Origin: Phaeoceros laevis
Taxonomy: Eukaryota > Anthocerotophyta > Anthocerotopsida > Notothyladales
Direction of reading: 5' to 3'
Assembly: GCA_049999765.1 (NCBI GenBank)
Contig: JBNGIQ010009429.1
Coordinates: forward strand, 331,765 to 395,764
Length of the DNA: 64,000 nt
Shown here: in pieces, positions 34,701 to 44,990 of the stretch
How positions within the stretch are numbered: position 1 is the first letter of the stretch
Layout of the letters: each line of letters starts with the position of its first letter
Made by a program: the position numbers and the translations under genes
Notes under the pieces: generated by a model
Seen by the model: only the letters and a program-made list of their open reading frames with translations
Told to the model about the DNA's origin: nothing
The model's database searches: none

Positions 34701-34807
34701 ATTTGTGAACCAAACCCGTGCGCATTGAGCTCCCGCCTGGGCTCAACTTCGAGGCAGACATAGGAGAGATGTGCATTCGAACTACAACAGGCCCTCAAGG
34801 TGTCCAT
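31760..34807 (-). CDS. SET-domain protein lysine methyltransferase, Rubisco LSMT-like, probably plastid
   Basis: Fourteen exons on the minus strand give 532 aa, all in frame: 34807-34493, 34404-34342, 34265-34175, 34083-33916, 33676-33600, 33498-33397, 33288-33214, 33084-32993, 32892-32844, 32715-32602, 32555-32433, 32332-32231, 32084-31950 and 31852-31760. Family features in order: GLGCAAAVPL, the iSET helix DLIGLTLWYMYE and LLAGSPVL, LALIPYADALNH (the ADALNH cofactor motif), VGDQVFVSYG and SYGFVDEANSNDY (catalytic Tyr region). The LSMT substrate-binding C-domain follows, with ANEYEVLMLL, RLAPIRGIPTK and a short tail. The first ~80 residues are Arg/Ser/Ala-rich, like a transit peptide. The exon 3 donor is atypical (GTCTGT) but phase and homology require it. 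An upstream in-frame ATG at 34882 is the alternative start. Substrate unknown. Confidence 0.88.
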
Positions 34808-35182
34808 CGCTACTCTTCCTTTTCCTAGCAGCCCGACTGGTGGCTTGGCACAGTTTGAAAGTTGCACCCTGCAAACCAGCAACTGGATAGAACTATCTTA
34901 GACGGTGTCAGATATTTACCATGTCGAAAAGTAAGCCGGCACACACTTGTTTGCTGACCTGGCTGCCCAGGAGTCCGCCACGTCGGATTGAGGTCTCAAC
35001 AATCTGAGCCACAGGCTCCTGCTCTAAAGGACTCACCCGCTAATACGTTCCTTGCGACCGATGCTAGGACTTCGTTTCCTAGGTTCGATATTGGCTTGTA
35101 GCTTTGCGTCATGGGATAGCTTATTAGAGCCGCTCCTGTCCAGGCGGATGTCATCAGCTGCCCGTGTCACTCGTACAGCACG
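34808..35182. promoter_or_regulatory. Shared promoter region of a head-to-head gene pair
   Basis: Only 375 bases separate the start codons of the SET gene (-) and the alpha/beta hydrolase (+), so their promoters must overlap or abut. No clear TATA box is visible. Confidence 0.45.
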
Positions 35183-37089
35183 ATGGAGATGGTAGCGCAG
35201 CAAACACTCCAGCCGGGAGTGGGGACCCCCAAATATTTCCAAGGGCAGGTGGCAATAGCCGGTCGGCGGGAATTAGTTCCCCGCAATTTGCAGCGTGCTG
35301 GAAGGAGGCATTTGGCGGAATGCAGGCGTGGAAGGCTGCAGAGATCCTTCTCTTGTGCCGGTTCGTGAGTTTCCTCTTGCTCGCCAGAGACTCCGATTGT
35401 GGTTTCCGAGGCTTGTATCCGTCATTGTGCAGCAATTTGCCATGCGCTAGCTGCAAATTAGGAGTTCTACACGTTGGCTTGCTGTCCAAGTCTTCGGCCT
35501 GTAGAAGTGCAGGATTTTGAGCTTCTGGCGGGACTTTATGCAGGTGAACTCAGAATTCTACGAAGACATTTCGTGAACTCCAGTGTCGCTGCGGGCCTGG
35601 TAACAGTCTCTGCAGCCCTCGCAGATACGTCTTCCCCTGCCGAAATGGCACCAGCAAGAACAGGTACGGTAGCAGGGCCAGATTTGCTTCACGATGACCT
35701 ATTTGCTCCTGGCAGAAGATCAGTATGATTTGCAATGAAGCTGACCGAAATGTGGAACCTGTTTGTTGAAAGACCTTGAGAGGCTACCATTCAAGCAAGA
35801 TGGCTACAATTTTTGGGAGTGGCGTGGTCATAGAGTACACTACGTCGTTCAAGGGCAAGGACCTCCTATTCTTCTGATTCACGGCTTTGGTGCCTCCGCC
35901 TTCCACTGGAGGTACAGTGATCATGGAGGTGCTTTTTTTCGTGCCTAGGCCCGAAGTAGGAAGCTAAACAGCGAAGTACAGGTTAGCTAATAACTGGTGC
36001 TTGTTGCAGATACAATATTCCCGAGCTGGCAAAGTCGTACACTGTGTACGCCATGGATTTGCTCGGGTTTGGCTGGTCTGAAAAGGCACTAACAGACTAC
36101 ACGGCATTGGTGTGGAGGGATCAAGTGAACGATTTTGTGCAGGAGATAGTGGGCCAACCAGCTGTTCTCGTGGGGAATAGGTAAGGAGCTCCCCTGGCCC
36201 GGGTGTTGTAGCTGGTTGAAAGGGCCAAAGCGGCCCATAGGTCTTGAGGTGCTTTCCTGCCTGTGCCATCAAGTTTCTGACGCCTTGCACGTCCCAGTGT
36301 GGGAGGTTTCACTGCTCTACTAGCTGCTGCTAACCGTCCAGATCTTACATCTGGGTTGGTCCTTGTGAATGCCTCGGGACAATTTGAAACTCAAGGGGGA
36401 GAGAAAAAGCAAGCAGTTGTGGAGGAGACAGCTGTACAGCGGCTTATCATCACCCCAGCTAAGAATTTTTTAAGGAAATGGGCTATTCGGTTCGCATTTT
36501 GGCAAGCCAAGCAGCCAGCACGGATTCTCTCCGTTCTTAACAACGTGAGCTGAGAATGCTTTAACGACTTCGCTGCTTTCTGTAGGCGACAGAAAGGTAT
36601 GAACCCCGGAAGGACGAACTGACAATCCAGTGTGTTTTTTACCTACAGGTGTATGTGGACCGGTCAAATGTGGATGACTATCTGGTGCAGTCGATTGTGC
36701 AACCAGCAGCAGATGCAAACGCCTTCGAAGTTTACTACAGGTGAGACATGCATATTGATGGGACAGTCTTGCAACCCTAGCTGCTCCAGGATCCATTCTG
36801 AAAGTGAAACCCGTTGGCATCTGGTGTGCACAGGCTGATGACTCAGGTACTGTTCAAGCCTTCAGACCTGACTCTGGACAGCTTGCTGGAAAAATTGTCT
36901 GTTCCACTGCTGCTGCTATGGGGCGAGCTGGATCCCTGGATGGGACCAACGAAAGCTGCCAGAATCAAGCAGTTGTACCCTTCTGCGACCTTGGTGCTTT
37001 TAAGGGCAGGGCACTGCCCTCATGATGAAGCACCAGAGACCGTCAACCGAGAACTACGAAAATGGATATCCTCCATTGCTGAAGCTTAG
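35183..37089 (+). CDS. Alpha/beta hydrolase, plastid type (At4g36530-like)
   Basis: Exons 35183-35360, 35544-35663, 35773-35911, 36010-36180, 36298-36544, 36649-36740 and 36834-37089 give 400 aa. Core motifs: HYVVQGQGPPILLIHGFGAS (oxyanion loop), HWRYNIPELA, DLLGFGWSEKAL, nucleophile elbow GNSVGG formed across intron 4, acid in WGELDPWMGP and the base in AGHCPHDE. The catalytic triad is complete. The Arg-rich N-terminus followed by VTVSAALADTSSP looks like a plastid transit sequence, possibly with a lumen-type cleavage site. The body matches the chloroplast alpha/beta hydrolase group of plants; substrate is unknown. The exon 1-2 junction uses a weak donor (GTTCGT at 35361). A stronger GTGAGT lies four bases further on but breaks the frame, so the N-terminus is the least certain part. 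Confidence 0.88.
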
Positions 37090-39640
37090 AAAGTAAAATA
37101 TGAATGCTAGATACGAGGTAGCTCTTCCGTCCCTAGCTTTCCTTGTCCATCAAAGCTTACGAGCCGGTAGCAGGCAGGGCCATCCTAGAGGTTTTGGATC
37201 GTCGCCAGCTCTGAGAAGAGGTCGTGAAAGTAGGTCAGTGCAGGAGACCGGATGTATCAATAGATGTAAACGGTACAGAATTAGCGTGTACATACAGACG
37301 GTGTGTGTTTATTGCTTAAATTACGGTAATAGTTGCACCTCAAGGATACGGGATACGGAGGACCACTTGTTCCGAAAATCCGGGGATAACTGTTCTTGAT
37401 GTTGAAACCAATTGTTGTTGAAACCAATTGCAGAGTTTGAGGATTGAGTCGGGGACATGTTCTCATCGGTTGCCCACAAAAGCCATTATGTTATAGGTCT
37501 ATAATACACAAAAGTGAACAATTTGGTTTGCAACTTTGCACCACGATTTGGTTAGCATATGGATGCAAACAGCATATGGACGCAAATAGCATATGGACCC
37601 AAACATCACACTCCTAGCTTTCCTTTGCGGCAGAAAATGGAAGCGTGCAGGGAGCGTGATGTGATCGGACATTGGAGCGTGATGTGATCGGACATTGGAG
37701 CGTGATGTGATCGGACATTGGAGCGTGATGGGATCGGACATTGGAGCGTGATGTGAATGGAGCCTGATTAGAACTATGTCAACCTCCTTAAAACATACAC
37801 ACTTTGGTATAAATTATCAAATAGCTTTCTTTTCTTTTTTCTGAGGTGTTTTTAGGGGAGCTCAAACCGAAGTTACCGCGTACTGGATGTAGCTCGAAGT
37901 GCTTTTCATGGTGCTCTTCTTTATCTCACACGTCAAAACTATCTATCTTCATATATGCCACTATCTACACGCCCAACGAGGGGGTAGGCTGGACTTTCCT
38001 TTAATTTATAGTCTCAACCCCTCTAGAATTAACGAAACGTTTGAAAACTTCCCAAAACTATTTTGGAAGTTTCCTGTTACTGTGTAACTTCTCACTTGGT
38101 GGTGTGGAAATGCATCATGGTTTTCGGTCTAATGAGTCAACTTGTAGTTGGATCAAAGCTCAAGATCTTCGGACTTTTAGTCTCAGATCTCAGGGACACT
38201 TCATAGGTTGCAGACTGAGACTTCTAGAGTACCCGTGAGACCTCAACCCTCATCATCGCAATCATGTATGATGTGATACTCTATTAAGAGTCTCACAGAG
38301 TCATGGAGGAGAGATAGCTACACCTTGTACAATGGAAACGTAGCCATTTCTGAGATCTGGTTAGAAGTAGCTTCGGAAACATTGCCATCAAAAGAGTTTT
38401 GGTCAGTGTCTTAGGCCTCGAAACCCAGGATCAAAGTTCTAGGTGACATTTGTAGATGTCCTTCGTTGTTCTTCATCCACAAACTTTCTTTCAAGTCTTA
38501 TACTCTAGAGCTGACATTCCTTGCTCAAAGCCTCTTCTCCAAGGTTGGCTGTAATTGATGTCTTGGGAACGGTATATAAGTGACCACCATCATATTCAAG
38601 AAGGAGTATATATTAAATTATTAATGATCCAATAATAAGTATTTATTAAATTATAAAATTAGTAGTAATCAATTGTGGCACTCAAAAGGCACTATGCATA
38701 ACCAACTATCGTCCTAACCTGACCAGGCACCAGGGCGGTGACCACCCTCTGCTTGGGATGGAGGTTTCAAGCAGCTGCCCCGCCACACGATGACTTCTCA
38801 ATGCCCGAGCGATGTCGCAGCCCTGAAGTGGGCATACTGCTCGATCACCGTATCCAGTTGGGCACCCCCGTCAAGCTGCTACTGGGTAAGCCTCCCACAT
38901 GACCGAAGCTCCACGAGCAATTGATAGTCACAAGTTATAGCAACAGAGGCTTATGACCCCGTTCCGTTCCCTAACGGAATGATCGCCCTCCTATCTATTC
39001 CGTTCACTAAACTAACCCTCGCCAAACCACAAGTCAAATCCTAACGATCTAAGTTATCTAACCCAAGCATGCATTTAGTTAAGCACATAGTCAAGTACTA
39101 CACAATGTATTTACCAGAGCTATTTATCATTTATTCATACATATATCTCGGCATAATTCACCAAAAAAAAAAAATCTGCGCATACAAAGCCCTTCCAACT
39201 TCTCTCGATCCATATACAAGCCCCCGAATTTATTTACTGGAACTACTTATTATATATTCATGCATACATGTCTCGGTATGGAAGTCCTCCCGACCCATAT
39301 GCGCAGCCTGAATTGCTATATAAGGGCTGGTTGGTGTTTAGATCTATGCTATAGGATGTTGTCACACACTTTTCCTTTCCTATTTCTAAGGTGTGTGTGT
39401 GTATGTTTATTTGAGGAGGTTATCGGTCCATAAGGTGCATGCGAAGTGTCCACTCACTATATCTCCGTCTCTATAACACTATGTTATAGAAGATTAGAAG
39501 ATAGAACACTAGAAGGCTTTCCATAGGTAACCCTAGATACATCTTGATGATTTGCTCACGTTACGAGAACTTTGGAAATATTCAGAATCTAATTCCTTTT
39601 TTGTATCTCTTAGTTCAATTGTTGGTTTGTGGCAGACTAT
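37090..39640. other. Gene-poor intergenic stretch
   Basis: No gene is supportable. It contains a 23-bp tandem repeat (37650-37757), short AT-rich tracts and a poly-A run near 39161-39171. Parts of 38700-38950 look like old transposon sequence but show no diagnostic motif. Confidence 0.45.
37650..37757. repeat. 23-bp tandem repeat, about 4.5 units
   Basis: Units of ggagcgtgatgtgatcggac (plus att) start near 37651 and repeat every 23 bases, one with a g for t change and the last cut short. Confidence 0.9.
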
Positions 39641-40357
39641 ATGGCTTCGACAAGTCATTCCATGACTCAGAGCGAAGATATAGAAGTTATTCTTGGATAC
39701 AATGGACGGTTTCCGGAACTCCGAGTTCATATGATAGACCCGATTGACAATGTGCATCCACCATCAAACAAGTTTGAGAGGCTTCTTTTGGCTCTCACGA
39801 ATCGAAAAGAATTTCCCATTACTTTTCTAGCTGAAGGTTCTGAGGTAGAAGAAGCAGCTGAACCTAATACAACGGGAGTTCAACCGGTTGAACTTGTTAC
39901 AACGGGAGTCGAACCGGTTGACGGCGAGATTGAAGGTGAAATTCAAAGTGAAGCTGAAGATGTGACAGAAAATGAGATTGACGAGGAGCCTCAGGTCGAG
40001 ATTGAAGTGCACGTGGAGGTTGAGATGGAAGATAGGCCGAATCAAGGAATGGAAGAAGTTGCTACTAGTGCTCCACCTAGATGGGGCAGAAGGATTGGTG
40101 CTCCTACTCAACGTCCCAAATCTATCAAGAGGATGAAGGACCAACCATTACGGTATCTGAGCAAGGACCCTCCGAGAAAAGTTGTACAAGTAAGGAGAGT
40201 AGAGCCTTCGAGCACCGTAAAGGGGATAGAAGAGCAGTGGGAGCGAGTGAGAGCCTTGGCAAGGAGGGAACGACGCAAGCAAGAGTGCAAACAAATTGCA
40301 CAAATTGTAGCATGGTGTAGTCTCCTCGCATTGTTGTGGTGGTACATTGTGGTGTAG
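39641..40357 (+). CDS. Orphan acidic protein with C-terminal membrane anchor (238 aa)
   Basis: A single open frame from ATG 39641. I do not recognise it. Visible layout: an N-terminal ~65 residues of ordinary composition (LGYNGRFPELRV, NKFERLLLALT); a strongly acidic middle with a duplicated TTGV.PV segment and Glu/Val alternation (EIEVHVEVEMED); a basic Arg/Lys-rich segment with PPRWGRR and RRERRKQECK; and a final hydrophobic stretch, IVAWCSLLALLWWYIVV, ending at the stop. This looks tail-anchored. It lies in a gene-poor, repeat-like area, so it could be a transposon-derived or lineage-specific gene. No introns are evident. Confidence 0.5.
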   Translation: MASTSHSMTQSEDIEVILGYNGRFPELRVHMIDPIDNVHPPSNKFERLLLALTNRKEFPITFLAEGSEVEEAAEPNTTGVQPVELVTTGVEPVDGEIEGEIQSEAEDVTENEIDEEPQVEIEVHVEVEMEDRPNQGMEEVATSAPPRWGRRIGAPTQRPKSIKRMKDQPLRYLSKDPPRKVVQVRRVEPSSTVKGIEEQWERVRALARRERRKQECKQIAQIVAWCSLLALLWWYIVV

Positions 40358-40504
40358 AATGATGTGTAGGTGGTAGGAAGTTGAAGATGGACAACAATTG
40401 TCAAAGTTTTATTAACTACAAGCAATCCATTTTGAAATTCATTGTTGTCTTGTGACTCTTGTTCATTCTGGAATTTCTATTCTGATTTTTCCTTACTCTT
40501 AGTC

Positions 40505-40590
40505 TCTTGATTGTTTACATAAATATTATATTGTTTATATAATATATATATTGTATATATATTATATTGTTTACATAAATATTATTAGCT
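40505..40590. repeat. AT-only tract with a direct repeat
   Basis: The block tgtttacataaatattat occurs at both ends of a run of TATATA-type sequence (about 40513 and 40568), downstream of the orphan ORF. Confidence 0.8.
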
Positions 40591-41337
40591 CGGCAGGCAG
40601 TCGTTTCAGGTGCCGAGTCTGCTGACACATGTCCATTCATAACGTTTACACACCTCCTGGTCGATTAGATAGAGAACTAGGCATGGTGTATGGTGTATGG
40701 CATGCGCTGGAAAGCGAGACAGAAAGTGGGTGGTGCGGGAGGAGTAGGTGCAGCTACTTATTAGCCTAAGTCACTCATTGATGCCCAATCAAGTGTACCT
40801 CATTTCAGGTGAGTTAATCTGGATCGTGGAATCCAATTGCAGCTGCACCTAACTTGGTCAAAGTCATTTCAGCTGATCTACTCCTTGGAAGCTGCTACAT
40901 CTACTCTTCTTGTTTGTTAACAGGTGCAGCAGCGGAAGCTGTCAATCGCGGAGGTTAAACTTGTACGACAAAGGTGACGAGCGGCCAGAGCTTTCGCCGA
41001 CACAGGAACACCTTTAATCCACCCAGTCCCATGTGAGTATGCTTAACAGGCCTCACCATCACCGATTCTCTGTCGCGGACCTCACTTGCTTATTAGGAAG
41101 AAGCACAAGTTTGGGGTAATTAATGCAAGCTAAGTGAGCAGTGTGCGGAAGAAAGCAAGGCACAGGAGTCGCCGACGTCGACGGGCCAGCCTGAAAGGCA
41201 GCGTAGTACATGGATCGATCCCATCCCACCAGTCAAGTCCTGCTAATGTCAAAGGCAAGGAGCCGTGGCCTGCCGTGCAACCACAGTGCAGAGGGGGGCC
41301 GAGCGAGCGCTATAATAACCCTCTCACCACTTGTACA

Positions 41338-41442
41338 ATGGCACACTCGAGACGTATGCTCTTCTTTCATTCTCTTTGCCTAAGCCTCCTTCTTCTGAAT
41401 CACTCCAGTGCAACCCAATTGCAAGGGCGGCCAAACTGCTAA
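41338..41442 (+). CDS. Possible short secreted peptide (34 aa) or signal-peptide exon
   Basis: The ATG at 41338 opens a 34-codon frame with a textbook signal sequence (MLFFHSLCLSLLLLNHSSAT) and a short tail ending GRPNC. A TATA-like ctataataa lies about 25 bases upstream (41310-41318). No following exon could be joined. It may be a small peptide gene, a first exon, or chance. Confidence 0.27.
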   Translation: MAHSRRMLFFHSLCLSLLLLNHSSATQLQGRPNC

Positions 41443-41987
41443 GGACTTTTGGCTCAAGATTACGAGACCTGCGGTTGTTCGCGGCTCACATACAGGTCTG
41501 CTAGCTGTACAGCGTGTACAGGTCTGTCTGTGATTGAGCGTGCCTGCTTTTAAGATGGTCAGTCCGTGAGGAGGAGTACTTACCGGCCGGCCGGCGCCCC
41601 TGGCCAGGCTTGCCAGCCAAGCTTAAGCTGAAGGTTGCTCAAGCAAGCTCACGAATCGCGGTGTCTTTTGTCGTGCCTGGACAGGAAGGTGGCCAGGAAA
41701 AGGTTCGAAGGACTTTTATTAACCACTTGCCATCGAGGTCGAGGAGCGTGGCGTAGCTGCCTAGGCCTATCTGGACAGCTCTTCGTCCTGGGCAGTCAAT
41801 CTGGTTGAGGTCCTCAAGAAGCGCCGTGCCGTGCACTCGGAATCGATCGGCGCGCCCACCTGTGCCTGCCAATACTGTCTCTCTCTGGACAAAGCTTGTG
41901 TGCGCCTTAAGTGCAGGTTTCCCGCTCCCGAGCCTCTCTCCTCGAGAAGCTTGCTTGCAAGCTTCCCTGCCAGAGACTGACTCTGAC

Positions 41988-44297
41988 ATGCAGGCACTGG
42001 CCATGGCCCCTTTCACAACTAGTGCCGCTGGTCTGGGCGGCATTGTGGGCCTGGCGGCAGTGGAGGACATCACTGCTGGCGCCTCCGACGCGGGTGATGC
42101 GTCGTCGGAGCCCGATGGCCGCCACCACCTGCGCGACGCCGTCTTGCCTGCGGGGCAGTTGCAATCGGCGGGGGCGGCTATGTCCCCTCCTGGTCACGGC
42201 ACTGTGAAGCAGCTGGAGAGTGACAAGCCTAAGCCGCGCTGCAGAGTCGTCAGCTTCGCCGAGCTGGAGCAGCATCGGACAGCGGAGGACGCCTGGCTGG
42301 TGGTCGACGGCAACGTCTACGACATCACGCCATTTCTGGAGAATCACCCTGGGGGCGACGATGTGAGAGCCCAAAATTTCCGAATGTCGGCTGCTGGAAG
42401 TTTGCCTACTGTAAGAGCTCGAGATCGCTAAGTGTCGTGGCTATGGCGCCCGCCTGCAGGTGATTTTGGAGCACTTGCAGAGGAAGGAGGTGGGGGATTT
42501 GATGAGGGGTCGGGAAAGCGGTCGGAAGCCGGGTCTGTTTGGGAGATTGTCGTTTGAATCGAGTGCTGCACCGAATGCGGAGCTGCATTCCCACAGCAAG
42601 GCGGCCTTCAGAATGCTGCAACAGTTTTTTGTGGGGGAACTGCAATCCGACTCGGAATCGGACACAAACTTGTGGTGGGTTTATGCGGTTTGCAATCTTG
42701 AGCCCTCTGGAATTCATGCGGACTTGTAAGCTTGGGGATGTTTTCAGGAAGGACACGCGAGCTCACATTGTGGAAATTTGTGATCGTTCGATCCACTTAC
42801 ACCAGGACTGCGTCGTGTTTACAACTGATCCCGGCAGGTTGCATCCGGAGGAGGCGGGTGGCAATTCGAGCAACGGTCGTGCTGTTGAGCGCGAAGAGGT
42901 CGAGGTCGATCTCAGCAGACCTATAGTGTGCCAGGTACAACCACCTGCCAGACCGAAGGCGCAACTTCATTGCTTTCAGTACTGAAGTTGAAGTCCCTCT
43001 TAAAAGCAACTCACGCGGTGTAAAGCAGGTGGGGCGCCTTGGCGATCGGTACAACTCATGGGTGCACGATCCAGTGATAAGCAAGGAAATTCCTCGATTC
43101 TTCGAGAGCGATTTTTTGGAGGTGAGTTTCATTTCATGAGAGACATGTCTGTGGAACGCACATGTATGGATACATCATCATGGAGGGATAGTGTTTTGCT
43201 CAACAGTGCTTACAAGTGAAGCTAGGATGAACTGATACCCTAGCCTGTGCCAAATTTATGCAGTTCTTCACGCAGACCAAGTGGTGGGCTGTGCCGCTGG
43301 TGTGGATTCCAGCCATCGTTGCCCTGGTTGGCTATGGTCTGCACCATGGCCTGCCTAGCAAGGCTGCCCTGCCCAGCGTACTGCTGGGCCTCTTCATCTG
43401 GACGCTGTTGGAGTACTTCCTGCACCGATTTTTGTTCCACATGCAAACTACAAGCTACTGGTGAAGCAACGTTTGGCCCTGAAAACCTTCGGACATCGTG
43501 CTAGTTACGAAATCACACTTTTACAAGTGCTTTCAGATCTCCAGTTCTCAGCTTGAACTCGGAGCTTGTGCCTGCAGGGGGAACACTTTCCACTATGTCA
43601 TCCACGGCTTTCACCACAAGCATCCCATGGACGGCTCTCGCCTAGTTTTCCCTCCTCTTTTCGCCTTTGTGATCGCCAGCATAGTACGTGCAGATGCCTC
43701 AACCTCCAACGTGCTAGAGCTCTTTCAGATATTCCCTTGGATGTGCTACTTGTAAGTTGCAAGCTGCTCTGACAAGCCAATGCTTTTGTGCAATCATGCA
43801 GTTCTGGTTCGTGATTCTGTTGGTGAGGATACCCAGAGGAGTGGGAGCAGCCGGACTTGGAGGAGCCCTCTTGGGATACGTCTGCTACGACCTCACACAC
43901 TACTTTCTCCACTTCGGAGCCGCCTTCAACGAGACTTCTCGCAAGATGAAGGTGACACAGCCATGCCTCCAGTTCTAATTATAAGCGCATTCATGAAATA
44001 CTTGTGAGCCTCCATGGATGCATGAGTCAGATCTTTGGGCTTTCAATTGCTGCAGCTCAAGTTGAACTGCAGGCACACCACATCAGGACTCCTCTTGAAA
44101 TCCACTTCTGATACTTGGAGAGATGGTACCTAATACCTATCAACTGTTGCATGCAGAGATACCACCTGAACCACCATTTCAAGGTGCAAAGTCAAGGCTT
44201 CGGCGTAATGACTTGGACCATGTGGGACAGAGTTTTTGGGACTCTTCCAGCTGCAGACAAAGAGGAGACTAGCTTCAAGACTACCAAGGCCCTGTGA
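41988..44297 (+). CDS. Fatty acid 2-hydroxylase with fused N-terminal cytochrome b5 domain (Scs7/FA2H type)
   Basis: Hydroxylates C-2 of very long acyl chains of sphingolipids in the ER. Exons 41988-42362, 42460-42674, 42838-42934, 43029-43121, 43264-43460, 43578-43683, 43802-43951 and 44157-44297 give 457 aa. Residues ~85-190 form a cytochrome b5 domain: LVVDGNVYDITPFLENHPGG with one haem ligand His, and the second His in ELHSHSKAAFRML. Then comes the FA2H linker (VGRLGDRYNSWVHDPV), membrane segments (WWAVPLVWIPAIVALVGYG, LLGLFIWTLLEYFL) and the di-iron histidine boxes HRFLFH, HYVIHGFHHKHP, LTHYFLH and YHLNHH. All are present and open. Arabidopsis FAH1/2 lack the b5 domain and use separate b5 proteins, so the fused form, as in fungi and animals, is notable. 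Confidence 0.93.
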
Positions 44298-44476
44298 AAA
44301 CACAGCCCGACTTCTATAATAGACATGTGAAGAATGTATGCTCATGATCAAAGCTCAAGTTTCTGCAACGCATAATTTATATCCAGATCTAGTACTATCA
44401 TGTCGTTACCACTACTATGTAGATGTGAATACATTCATGCACATGAGTACATGCTCAGAAACAATGGATAGATGCT

Positions 44477-44550
44477 GTGAGTTGCATATCTAAACCAGTT
44501 GGGAGCTGCTCCTGTGAGTTGCATATCTAAACCAGTTGGGAGCTGCTCCT
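44477..44550. repeat. 37-bp perfect tandem duplication
   Basis: Two adjacent copies of a unit starting gtgagttgcatatctaaacc, at 44477-44513 and 44514-44550, in the 3' flank of the hydroxylase gene. Confidence 0.93.
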
Positions 44551-44990
44551 GTCTGTTAGAAATTTGTATATGATACGCTGAGGAACAAAGCTGACACTCT
44601 CCTGGCTGGTTATTTAAAGCGTATCTCTTTTCATATCGCAGTGTGTCTTTGTGCAAAGTTCACTCATGGTTCAGTAAGCGGTGCTAAGCACCAAGGCTGT
44701 TATGCCTAATAACCGGTGGGGGTACCGAGGAACCGTTACAGGGGGGCGTTATTAGTCGGGTGTCCGCATCACAGGCTTGTGACTCCTCATCTGCCACCGT
44801 TGACCGTTACGAAAGCGAGGGTCCCTGGCATTTGACAAGGCAATCGCCTTTCCGTCAGCTGTAATGCGGATTGCTGCAGCCAGGGAGACATGGCTGACGA
44901 ATGGAAGCGGCGAGGAGGAGGAAGAGGACGGTAGCGCAGCCACACGGTCCGTCATGCGTCTGAGAGGCAGGTGGGAAGAGATGATCCCGC

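Noticed and set aside
37650-37757. CRISPR-like look of the 23-bp repeat array
   Set aside because: The units are directly adjacent with no spacers, in a plant nuclear context.
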